Source: Pseudomonas sp. MWU16-30317
GTDB taxonomy: Bacteria > Pseudomonadota > Gammaproteobacteria > Pseudomonadales > Pseudomonadaceae
Length of the DNA stretch: 64,000 bases
Assembly: GCF_020515695.1 (NCBI RefSeq)
Contig: NZ_JAIWJA010000007.1
Location: 310,001-374,000, forward strand
Direction: 5' to 3'
The notes under the pieces are model-generated. The model was not told where the DNA came from. It ran no database searches and saw only the letters and a program-made list of their open reading frames with translations. The position numbers and the translations under genes were made by a program. Shown here one piece after another: positions 54,309-61,713 of this stretch (position 1 is its first letter; every line of letters starts with the position of its first letter).

Positions 54309-54418
54309 AAACTGAAAGTTGCTCAGCAGGGATCAGAGCAATTCATTTCATCGTCAACCAGCACTATCCAGCGCCTAGCAGAACGTGATGTGCGCAGAGA
54401 TAGAGAACAAGGTGTCTT

Positions 54419-55252
54419 ATGTCCATCTCCTCAGAAGCGGCATCCCGGAAAGTAGAAAGTAATTCTCCGTCTTTCAATAACCGCGAAGCTGAGCCCAAGC
54501 TCAGCATTTCAGGCCTCTGCAAACACTATGGAGAACATCAAGTTCTTCGTGGTGTATCACTACATGCCGATAAAGGTGATGTGATCAGTCTCATCGGTGC
54601 TAGCGGTTCGGGAAAAAGCACGCTTCTGCGCTGTGTGAACTTCCTTGAACAGCCGGACGCTGGAAAAATCCAGTTGGATGATTATTGCTTGGAGATTGGA
54701 GGTGCCGCTGGTAAACACAGCCTGCCTAAGGCCAGAGAGCTCCAAAAGCTTCGTTCAAGACTGGCGATGGTATTTCAGAACTTCAATCTGTGGAATCATA
54801 TGACGGTCTTGGACAATGTTTGCCTTGGCCCTCAAAAGGTATTAGGTGTATCTCGACAGGACGCGGTTGAGCGAGCTGAAAGGTATCTCGAAAGAGTAGG
54901 CCTTCCATCCCGTACGACCCAGCAGTATCCATCAACTCTCTCTGGTGGTCAGCAGCAACGCGTTGCCATTGCTAGAGCGTTGGCAATGGAGCCCGAGGTG
55001 CTGCTTTTTGATGAGCCGACTTCAGCGCTTGATCCAGAGTTGGTCGGAGAGGTGCTCAAGGTCATAAAGTCACTCGCCGAAGAAGGTAGAACCATGTTGA
55101 TGGTTACACATGAAATGGCCTTTGCGCGTCAGGTTTCAAGCAAGATTGTATTTCTTCATCAAGGATTAATTGAGGAAGAAGGAGATGCATCAATTCTCGA
55201 TACACCGCAAAGCGAAAGACTGCAAAAATTTCTGGCGAATAGTTTGAAATAA
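54419..55252 (+). CDS. Amino-acid/opine ABC transporter ATPase, HisP/OccP type
   Basis: A 277-residue ATPase: GASGSGKSTLLRC, MVFQNFNLWNHMTVLDNV, LSGGQQQRVAIARAL and DEPTSALDPELVGEV. It extends the family by about 25 N-terminal residues. It completes the transporter begun at 48808 (two permeases, binding protein, ATPase), although four catabolic genes separate the parts. Confidence 0.94.
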   Translation: MSISSEAASRKVESNSPSFNNREAEPKLSISGLCKHYGEHQVLRGVSLHADKGDVISLIGASGSGKSTLLRCVNFLEQPDAGKIQLDDYCLEIGGAAGKHSLPKARELQKLRSRLAMVFQNFNLWNHMTVLDNVCLGPQKVLGVSRQDAVERAERYLERVGLPSRTTQQYPSTLSGGQQQRVAIARALAMEPEVLLFDEPTSALDPELVGEVLKVIKSLAEEGRTMLMVTHEMAFARQVSSKIVFLHQGLIEEEGDASILDTPQSERLQKFLANSLK

Positions 55253-55375
55253 TTCTTAGCGAAAGCGTCGTAACTTGTCCGATGGACACTTATAGTCTAC
55301 CTATAAACTAGGGGCGTCCTTATGTCTATCGCGCAGTTTTTAACTTCAAGACGCTGCGTTTAACAGAGCTACTAA

Positions 55376-55654
55376 ATGAGCAATCACCAGGAATTACAAT
55401 TCATCAATGGAACACGCTCTCGATTGCTGTTGGTGATTGAGCCTAGCTCCAGCGAGTTCTGGATAGAGAGCGGAGCCACCGTCCGTGTACTAGTCGGGCA
55501 TCAATCAACTGAGCAGGCGCTAGAAGTTGAGTACCTTCCCGGAGGCATGGTGGTGTACACAAACAGCAGTGGCCAGGTAGAGGTTTACCAAAATGGTCGG
55601 CGACTTTCCCAAGGTAGTCAAACCAAACGCATGGCGATCAAACTTAGGCATTGA
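55376..55654 (+). CDS. Small hypothetical protein, beta-rich
   Basis: A 92-residue protein with LLLVIEPSSSEFWIESGATV and VEYLPGGMVVYTNSSGQVEVY. The alternation of hydrophobic and polar residues suggests a small beta domain. I recall similar short proteins beside ABC-transporter clusters in pseudomonads but cannot name a family. A weak GAGC lies upstream of ATG. Confidence 0.5.
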   Translation: MSNHQELQFINGTRSRLLLVIEPSSSEFWIESGATVRVLVGHQSTEQALEVEYLPGGMVVYTNSSGQVEVYQNGRRLSQGSQTKRMAIKLRH

Positions 55655-55664
55655 CAATAATCAC

Positions 55665-55761
55665 TATTTACCGCGAAGGCCTCGATGCGGGCCTGCACCT
55701 CGGCAGGGGTATGTTGGGTAAAAGGTTGGCACCCGATGAGCTCTGCAAGTTCTCCTAACAT
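55665..55761 (-). pseudogene. Possible short N-terminal gene fragment
   Basis: A minus-strand ATG at 55761 opens MLGELAELIGCQPFTQHTPA followed by EVQARIEAFA, protein-like and then losing sense before a stop. It may be a remnant broken by insertion. No family recognised; could be chance. Confidence 0.25.
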
Positions 55762-55781
55762 TCTATTACGAGTGCATGACC

Positions 55782-56567
55782 ATGATTCTGAGAAAATTCG
55801 TATGTACGATATTCACCGCGGCCGTCTGTGTTAGCAGCAGCTTGTCTATGGCCAGTGAAAAAGATCTGCGGATCGGCATTGAAGCGGCCTACCCTCCATT
55901 CGCCTACAAGACTCCAGACAATAAGCTGGCCGGATTTGACTACGATCTGGGTCAAGAGCTCTGTGCCAGGATAACGGCGAAGTGCGAATGGATTGAAATG
56001 GAATTTGATGGGGTGATTCCTGCGCTCAAAGTGAGGAAAATTGATGCAGCGATCTCGTCGGTCTCCATCACTGCAGCACGAGCCAAATCTGTTGACTTCA
56101 CAAATAGCTACTATCGGTTGCCAGCCAAGCTGGTCACACGAAAGGATAGCGGGATCAACGTTGCCCCCGGTGACTTGAGGGGAAAACGTATCGGCGTCCA
56201 GCGGGCCTCAAACTTCGACCGCTATGCAACTGAAGTTTTCGAGAAAGAGGGCGCTGAAGTCGTCAAATACGGCACGCAAAACGAGGTTTTTCTCGACTTG
56301 GCAGCTGGACGCTTGGACGCGTCGCTCGCTGGCTCCCTCGTCATTGAGGACGGCTTTTTGAAAACACCTCAAGGCGCCGACTATCACGTGCTCGATCAAA
56401 ACTTTACGGATGAGGCCTACTTTGGCGTTGGAGCCGGTATCGCGACTCGGAAAAATGATCCGTTGGTAGGCAAACTGAATGATGCATTAGCAGCCATCAA
56501 ACAGGACGGCACTTATGAAAAAATTCAAAAGAAATATTTCCAATACGATATTTCAGGGGATAAATAG
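55782..56567 (+). CDS. Second amino-acid-type substrate-binding protein (ArgT/HisJ-like)
   Basis: A 261-residue periplasmic binding protein with signal peptide (to about LSMASEK). Marks: LRIGIEAAYPPFAYKTPDN, LAGFDYDLGQELCARITAKC and VIPALKVRKIDAAISSVSIT. ATG at 55782 (or the in-frame ATG at 55776). It is separated from the first set by a small gene and has no permease of its own, so it may give the same transporter a second ligand specificity. Confidence 0.92.
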   Translation: MILRKFVCTIFTAAVCVSSSLSMASEKDLRIGIEAAYPPFAYKTPDNKLAGFDYDLGQELCARITAKCEWIEMEFDGVIPALKVRKIDAAISSVSITAARAKSVDFTNSYYRLPAKLVTRKDSGINVAPGDLRGKRIGVQRASNFDRYATEVFEKEGAEVVKYGTQNEVFLDLAAGRLDASLAGSLVIEDGFLKTPQGADYHVLDQNFTDEAYFGVGAGIATRKNDPLVGKLNDALAAIKQDGTYEKIQKKYFQYDISGDK

Positions 56568-56819
56568 GTTTTCCGTTGCCAACGAATTAAAGCATGAGCG
56601 ACAGACAGCTATAGGCTGTTCTCTGCCGGTCATGCCCGAGCAGTGTAATGGTCAAACCCAATGTAAATGATTGGTCAGGTCGGATGTAAAAGGGGTTGGC
56701 AAGTCTGTGCAATTACCCAATAAAGATCAGTAATCTTGCCAAAACATACTGAATGCCTGATTAAGGCAGTTACCTGTGTCATATCCTGATCGATGTCCTG
56801 ACGAGAGATCCGTTCATAG

Positions 56820-56841
56820 CCCCTCTATAGAGGGGTTTTTT
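56820..56841 (+). terminator. Rho-independent terminator
   Basis: CCCCTC (56820-56825) and GAGGGG (56830-56835) with a 4-base TATA loop, followed by TTTTTT (56836-56841). A textbook terminator for the operon that ends with the second binding-protein gene. Confidence 0.85.
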
Positions 56842-56969
56842 CTCGCAGATATACACGTCATTTTCGCATTCAGGTTGACCAGCATATATCGGTAAAACAC
56901 AGTCAGGAGCGATCGCTGGACAGCGTCTTCAGGGGCACGGTGGTGTCAGCTCAACGCAAGCATACTCTT

Positions 56970-57024
56970 GACCGCTTATCAGGTAATTGGGCCAAAAATA
57001 TCGCTCTGGAAGTCAGCAGACAAG
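56970..57024. repeat. Imperfect 55-bp direct repeat, right copy
   Basis: Partner of 39433-39487 in the same orientation; exact over the first 13 bases and at the end. Confidence 0.45.
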
Positions 57025-57282
57025 ACCATTGGAATGGTATCGCCGATGTGTTTGACCCGCGCAAATTGCTCGGTTAAATACAAGGTACGGATCGCTGTTA
57101 TCGACAGCACCTGCCCAGATAGTCAGGACCTTCAAGACTATGTCACCTCGGTGATGGTTGTCCCCAAGTGCGATTAGCGTTCGGTGGCTCGCACAGTGAC
57201 CGTTGCTACGGTGATGAACGCCTACTGCTCTCCTGAGCGCCTTTCGAGCTCTGCTCGTCAGGAAAACCCTCTTGATTTTCTT

Positions 57283-57323
57283 CAACCCACTGCGGGGAAA
57301 TCTTTTCCCGCACGGGACAGGTT
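57283..57323 (+). promoter_or_regulatory. Leader hairpin motif, type B
   Basis: CAACCCA, then TGCGGG (57291-57296) and CCCGCA (57307-57312) arms, then CGGG. Lies about 28 bases before the ATG at 57351. Same plan as the leaders at 461-503 and 57745-57789. Confidence 0.45.
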
Positions 57324-57350
57324 TCTTCGCGTTTTCAACGGAGACATACC

Positions 57351-57680
57351 ATGCCCGACTCACTTTCACCGGAAACACTGAACACCCTCCGGTTGCCCAT
57401 CGTGCTCACCCCTGGCGCGTGGCAACGCGCAGTACTGCTCGAGCAATCCGATCACGCTGAGAAGCTGCAGGTCGGTCGGTTGAGCCACGTTTTGCGCGCA
57501 GCCTTCGAAGCCCACCTGGCCTTTCCACACAAGCCTTACGTGCTGTTCGAGGTAATCCACATTGAACCAACCGATCACTTAGACAACGACCCGTTGCTGC
57601 AATTGAGTCTGAGCCTACTCCAAGAACCGGGTCAGCCCGCCGCCTTGCTGATAGCGCTTGCAGGAGAACACCAGCGCTAA
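57351..57680 (+). CDS. Small ICE hypothetical protein
   Basis: A 109-residue soluble protein: LRLPIVLTPGAWQRAVLLEQ, LSHVLRAAFEAHLAFPHKPY, and LLQLSLSLLQEPGQPAALLI. No family recognised. ACGGAGA ribosome site upstream. It lies at the start of the backbone segment that holds ArdC and TraI; a position where short genes of unknown role are common in this ICE class. Confidence 0.65.
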   Translation: MPDSLSPETLNTLRLPIVLTPGAWQRAVLLEQSDHAEKLQVGRLSHVLRAAFEAHLAFPHKPYVLFEVIHIEPTDHLDNDPLLQLSLSLLQEPGQPAALLIALAGEHQR

Positions 57681-57744
57681 GCGCAATGGGCGGCGCCCAC
57701 CTCCACATTCGGACGGCATGCAAGACCTGCATCAATCCAGTACA

Positions 57745-57789
57745 TCACCCAACCGGGGAACCCTCCCCGACGGGCACGGCGTTCCTCCG
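57745..57789 (+). promoter_or_regulatory. Leader hairpin motif, type B, before the ArdC-like gene
   Basis: CACCCA, CGGGGA (57754-57759), spacer, TCCCCG (57764-57769), ACGGGC. Ends 23 bases before the ATG at 57812. Third copy of the leader plan. Confidence 0.45.
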
Positions 57790-57811
57790 TTTTTCTCTCG
57801 AGGAAATTGCC

Positions 57812-58774
57812 ATGCGCGATATCTACCAAGACGTAACTGACAAGATCGTTACCGCGTTAGACCAAGGCGTTGCCCCCTGGATCAAACCCTGGTCCTCAAG
57901 TGGCTCAGCTGACGTCAGTCATCATCAACCCTACCCCGTCAACGCCATCACGCGACGTCCGTATTCGGGCATCAATTTACCGCTGCTCTGGGCCGAGGCC
58001 AGGTTGCAGGGGTTCACTCAAGATCGTTGGCTGACCTTCAACCAAGCCAAAAAGACCGGTGGGCACATCCGTAAGGGTGAGCACAGCACTCTGGCGGTGC
58101 TCTACAAGCCGATGGAGCGCGAGGAACAGACCGAGTCAGGCCAACCCGTACTCGATGAAAACGGTCAGTCTAAGGTCGCTCATTTTGGCATTCTCAGGAC
58201 ACATTTTCTGTTCAACATCGAGCAAACGGAGGGGCTCGAAATGCTCAATGACACCCTGCTCGAGACAGAACAGAGTGATCCCTTCCAGCCCAACAGCGTT
58301 GCGGAAAATCTGCTGTTAAGTTCAGGTGCACGCATCGTTCATCGGCCTGCCGACGAAGCCTTTTACCACCCGATCAGGGATCTCATCCAACTGCCGACAA
58401 AAGCACAATTTCACGATGAGGGCGGGTACTACGCCACGGCACTTCATGAGCTGACGCACTGGACCGGGCATCACTCTCGGTTGCAGCGCGAAGGCGTGAC
58501 GTCAGCCTGTCCGTTCGGCTCGCTAGACTACGCGTTTGAGGAGTTAATCGCCGAGATGGGCGCTGCTTTTTTATGTGCCTACGCCGGTATACAGGGGGAG
58601 CTGCGGCACGAGGGCTACATCGACTCCTGGCTCGGCCTGCTCAAGGCTGACAAACGCGCGATCTTTCGCGCCAGTGGTCAGGCCCGAAGCGCCTCGGAGT
58701 ATGTACTCAACCTGGAGCAGCGACTGAAGCAGATGGTAATGGATGACTCACGATGCATGAACGATGGAGTTTGA
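57812..58774 (+). CDS. ArdC-like antirestriction/zincin protein
   Basis: A 320-residue protein of the ArdC family. N-terminal DUF1738-like part: YQDVTDKIVTALDQGVAPWIKP, then RPYSGINLPLLWAE and WLTFNQAKKTGGHIRKGEHS. C-terminal metallopeptidase: TALHELTHWTGH, an HExxH zinc site with the downstream E (FEELIAEMGAAF). ArdC proteins protect incoming plasmid DNA from restriction in some hosts; here it would help ICE establishment. Start at 57812 follows GAGGAA. Full family length. Confidence 0.9.
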   Translation: MRDIYQDVTDKIVTALDQGVAPWIKPWSSSGSADVSHHQPYPVNAITRRPYSGINLPLLWAEARLQGFTQDRWLTFNQAKKTGGHIRKGEHSTLAVLYKPMEREEQTESGQPVLDENGQSKVAHFGILRTHFLFNIEQTEGLEMLNDTLLETEQSDPFQPNSVAENLLLSSGARIVHRPADEAFYHPIRDLIQLPTKAQFHDEGGYYATALHELTHWTGHHSRLQREGVTSACPFGSLDYAFEELIAEMGAAFLCAYAGIQGELRHEGYIDSWLGLLKADKRAIFRASGQARSASEYVLNLEQRLKQMVMDDSRCMNDGV

Positions 58775-58796
58775 TCGTTAACTCACCGTTGCAATC

Positions 58797-58834
58797 GCAT
58801 CACAGGGCCCAACGCGAGTTGGGCCCTGTGATGC
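58797..58834. terminator. Very strong bidirectional hairpin after ArdC
   Basis: A perfect 17-bp stem (58797-58813 with 58818-58834), with inner part GGGCCCAAC and a GCGA tetraloop (GNRA). It lies between the convergent ArdC-like gene and the minus-strand gene at 58905. No T tract follows either way, so it acts either as a terminator helped by Rho or as an RNA-stabilising end. Confidence 0.6.
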
Positions 58835-58904
58835 GCCCAGAAAAATCCCCATGCCGCGGGGCTCTGATGCAAAGAGTCAGGGATGGGCACACACCCGCTG
58901 CCTG

Positions 58905-59102
58905 TCATTCCGCATCCAGGTTCTGCGCCAGATAATCCACCAGCTCGAGGGGACTCCGACTGTCGATCACCTTGTAGATCAGATCGCGTTTGCTGCGCGG
59001 TAACTTCTTGACCACGCTATTCGCCGAGGCCCTGACAGCTTCGTCGGTTCCATGGATACGTGCCGCGAGCAGCAGCACGAGCGTGGCGTCAGTGAGGTTC
59101 AT
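58905..59102 (-). CDS. Small conserved protein beside the relaxase gene
   Basis: A 65-residue soluble protein starting MNLTDATLVLLLAARIHGTD, with VVKKLPRSKRDLIYKVIDSR and ending VDYLAQNLDAE. The longer frame begins at 59216, but its first part is hydrophobic noise. Reads like a small helical protein. Function unknown; its position next to the TraI gene and facing ArdC may mean a role in regulation or relaxosome. Confidence 0.6.
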   Translation of the reverse strand: MNLTDATLVLLLAARIHGTDEAVRASANSVVKKLPRSKRDLIYKVIDSRSPLELVDYLAQNLDAE

Positions 59103-59221
59103 GGCAAGACCCAAAAAATAGGCACCGCAGTGTACCGACTCTTTTCTTTTCCATACTACCCCCAACAAAATGATGCCTAGCCGTATCCATATTCCAATTG
59201 CCATGCAAAGGGACACGAGCC

Positions 59222-59280
59222 AAAAGGATGGGTAAGGGTTGGAAGGGAATGGGAACCAAGGGTAAGAGCCCTACCCGAAA
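59222..59280. other. Candidate oriT or TraI promoter region
   Basis: Purine-rich stretch with two GGGTAAG copies (59230-59236, 59260-59266), and an inverted repeat GGGTA (59260-59264) with TACCC (59272-59276). It lies just upstream of the relaxase gene and between divergent genes. MobH relaxase oriT sequences are not well conserved, so this is only a location worth testing. Confidence 0.25.
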
Positions 59281-59323
59281 AGGCTAAAAGGCCATTGACC
59301 CTGCTATTTCCCGGGAGGCCACG

Positions 59324-61048
59324 ATGCTCAGTCTGTTTCGACACAAAAGGCAGAAGCCTCCTCCGCCACCAACCATAAACGTCGCCGAAGGTTACCTGCC
59401 CATCGAGTCGGCCCACAGCTTGTTAGCTGCGGAGCACCGCCGACAGTTGCTCGACCGCATCTGGCAGTACACCGCCCTCTCCCACGCGCAGTTCATCCAA
59501 CTCTACTTAAATCCGATCCATCGCTACGCCGAACAGGTCCAGCAACTTCCCGCCAGCGAGACACACCACCATGCGTATCTCGGCGGCATGCTCGACCATG
59601 GACTGGAACTGGTCGCGTGCAGTTTGAAACTGCGTCAGTCGTATCTGCTGCCCACCGGCGCTGCGCCCGAAGACCAAGCCGCCCAGACCGATGCCTGGTC
59701 GGCGGGTATCGCTTATGGCGCCCTGCTGCATGATATCGGCAAGATCGCTGTGGACCTGCTGGTTGAGCGCCAAGATGGCCGCCTTTGGCATCCTTGGCAG
59801 GGTCCCCTGGATCAGCCCTACCGTTTTCGCTATCTCAAAGGTAGGGACTACCACCTGCACGGTGCCGCCGCAGGCTTGCTCTACACCCAGATTCTTGACC
59901 GCCCGATCCTCGATTGGCTCAGTGGATTTCCGCCACTGTGGGCCAGTCTGCTGTATGTCCTGGCGGGCCAGTACGAACGTGCCGGCGTGCTCGGTGAGTT
60001 GGTGATGCAGGCCGACCGTGTTTCCACCGCACAGAACATCGGTGGTAACCCGAGCAAGGCGCTGCAAGCGCCGATTCATTCGCTGCAACATCACTTGATC
60101 AGCGGACTACGTCATCTGGTTCAGCACGAGCTGAAACTCAACCAGCCGGGTGCCGCGGGATGGCTGACCCAGGACGCACTCTGGCTGGTCAGCAAGACCG
60201 TCACCGACAAGCTGCGAGCCTACCTGCTGTCGCAATCGATTGAGGGCATTCCCTCCTCCAACATCGCGGTGTTCGACGAACTGCAATCGCATGGGCTGGT
60301 CGAGTCCACACCAGAAGGCAAAGCCGTCTGGACCGCGCTTATCGCGCAGGGAAACTGGCAGCAGAGCTTTACCTTTCTGCGCATTCAACCGGCATTGATA
60401 TGGGGAAGCGAAGACCGCCCAGAAGCTTTCAGCGGAACAGTGAGCATTGCAGTCGATGACCACCCGACTGACGTTCCGGCACCTGCACTGGCCCCCAAGG
60501 CAGGCGGAGCAGGATCGCATCAAAACCAATCGCTGGAAGATCCTATGGCGATGGAGGATGCCGACTACCTCGGAACGTTGCTGGACATGTTCGAATTGGC
60601 AGACCCCGAGGCCAGTGGCGCACCGTCAGAAAGCGCTCTCGAAATCTCAAATCCCCCTTCGAATAACCCTGGTCAGGTTTTCCTAAATTGGGTCAAGGAA
60701 GGCATCCTGAGCCACAAGCTGATCATCAACGACAGTAAGGCAAAAATCCATACCGTAAGCGGAACTGTGTTTCTAGTAACACCTGGCCTCTTCCAACGCT
60801 ACGCTCAGGAGTTTCCTGGTATCTCACAGGGTGCCACTCAAGAGATTGAAGAATGGCGTTGGGTGCAGAAGCAGTTTGAGAAACTGAAGGCCCACAGAAA
60901 ACGTGACGATGGCTTGAACATATGGATCTGTCAGGTCGAAGGTCCTCGGAAGAAAGCAAATCTCAAAGGTTACTTACTCGAGACACCGGCGTTGTTGCTC
61001 AACATTGTGCCTGCCGACAATCCTTTTCTTAATATCGTCAGTGCTTAA
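59324..61048 (+). CDS. traI: TraI relaxase, MobH type (TIGR03760)
   Basis: A 574-residue relaxase that would nick the ICE at oriT. N-terminal domain has the HD-hydrolase-like metal motifs of MobH: HHHAYLGGMLDHGLEL (about residues 82-97) and ALLHDIGKIAVDLL (about 132-145). C-terminal TraI_2_C domain: VFLNWVKEGILSHKLIIND to PGLFQRYAQEFPG. Between is a Pro/Ala/Glu-rich linker. ATG follows CCGGGAGGCC. Length is normal. It lies downstream of ArdC, as in related ICEs, but the integrase that usually follows is not in the window. Confidence 0.92.
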   Translation: MLSLFRHKRQKPPPPPTINVAEGYLPIESAHSLLAAEHRRQLLDRIWQYTALSHAQFIQLYLNPIHRYAEQVQQLPASETHHHAYLGGMLDHGLELVACSLKLRQSYLLPTGAAPEDQAAQTDAWSAGIAYGALLHDIGKIAVDLLVERQDGRLWHPWQGPLDQPYRFRYLKGRDYHLHGAAAGLLYTQILDRPILDWLSGFPPLWASLLYVLAGQYERAGVLGELVMQADRVSTAQNIGGNPSKALQAPIHSLQHHLISGLRHLVQHELKLNQPGAAGWLTQDALWLVSKTVTDKLRAYLLSQSIEGIPSSNIAVFDELQSHGLVESTPEGKAVWTALIAQGNWQQSFTFLRIQPALIWGSEDRPEAFSGTVSIAVDDHPTDVPAPALAPKAGGAGSHQNQSLEDPMAMEDADYLGTLLDMFELADPEASGAPSESALEISNPPSNNPGQVFLNWVKEGILSHKLIINDSKAKIHTVSGTVFLVTPGLFQRYAQEFPGISQGATQEIEEWRWVQKQFEKLKAHRKRDDGLNIWICQVEGPRKKANLKGYLLETPALLLNIVPADNPFLNIVSA

Positions 61049-61157
61049 ATTTCCATAGCAGGCTATTGGATCCCTACGACGTTCTGTATCGCGAGTACTT
61101 GCCAGCTTTCGTCCTCTGCACTCAGTACTTTCACGATCAATAACGGTCTTTGCGGCC

Positions 61158-61391
61158 TCATATTTTTTCAATTCGACGCTTTAGCCACAACTGCACCTGC
61201 TTTCGAACTCTCACATCCCCCAAGTCGTCAAGCACCGTAACCGCTCGTGCCCCAGGCTGTAGCGAATCGCCACTGCGGCCATCCACCTCGACCGCTTGTC
61301 CAACCCGGAGAGCGGCTGTGATGAGACTCTGCCATCTCGCTCCCTCTTCAGGGGCGGGTAGGAACGTCGCTCGATCACCACTTCGGGTCGC
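61158..61391 (-). pseudogene. Gene fragment between TraI and the Mrr-like gene
   Basis: One minus-strand frame of 78 codons without a proper start: TFLPAPEEGARWQSLITAAL, RVGQAVEVDGRSGDSL, QPGARAVTVLDDLGDVRVR, and QVQLWLKRRIEKI then stop. Protein-like, but bounded by a stop and lacking an ATG. No family recognised; perhaps the end of an earlier neighbour. Confidence 0.35.
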
Positions 61392-61713
61392 CTAGCGCTA
61401 GAGAGCGTTACGCGGTGGGTAGTGGAAGATAAGTCCTGCTACGGTAAAGTCCGAACGTCACCAATTGAACCGCAGCAATGCTGGCCACGCCCTCTTCGTC
61501 TGGACATTCTAGCTACTCATCGCCGCACGGCTTATGATGATGGCAGCTTGGCATTGCCCCGCTTCCTTGTCGGAGCGTTTCGGAGCTACGCAGCTTTTCT
61601 AACAACGGATGGATCCTGGGCTCCGCGATTCGCGAAATGGTCGTCAGGACTTACATTCAAGAGGAAAGTACGCTTCCCGCACAATGTCAGTCACTCAATG
61701 CTAGGAGCAAAAA
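61392..61713. other. Gap before the Mrr-like gene
   Basis: About 320 bases; a plus-strand open frame (61422-61721) looks random. Should contain the promoter of the next gene; none picked with confidence. Confidence 0.35.

Larger units (their letters stand above)
39433..57024. other. Cargo island 2: monooxygenase/methyltransferase and opine-type genes
   Basis: About 17.6 kb lying between the end of the transfer module and the ArdC/TraI part of the backbone, edged by the imperfect 55-bp repeats. Two operons and two ABC transporters, one LysR gene and one truncated LysR copy lie inside. I see no transposase or integrase. The boundaries are the repeat copies and are tentative. Confidence 0.5.
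56568..57350. other. Non-coding junction of island 2 with the ICE backbone
   Basis: About 780 bases without a supported gene. It holds a strong terminator (56820-56841), an 8-bp inverted repeat TTGGCAAG/CTTGCCAA (56696-56703, 56735-56742), the right 55-bp repeat copy (56970-57024) and a type-B leader (57283-57323). Open frames at 56968-57177 and on the minus strand are not convincing. Confidence 0.5.

Noticed and set aside
56968..57177. Plus-strand open frame of 69 codons over the right 55-bp repeat
   Set aside because: No ribosome site and no counterpart frame in the left repeat copy.
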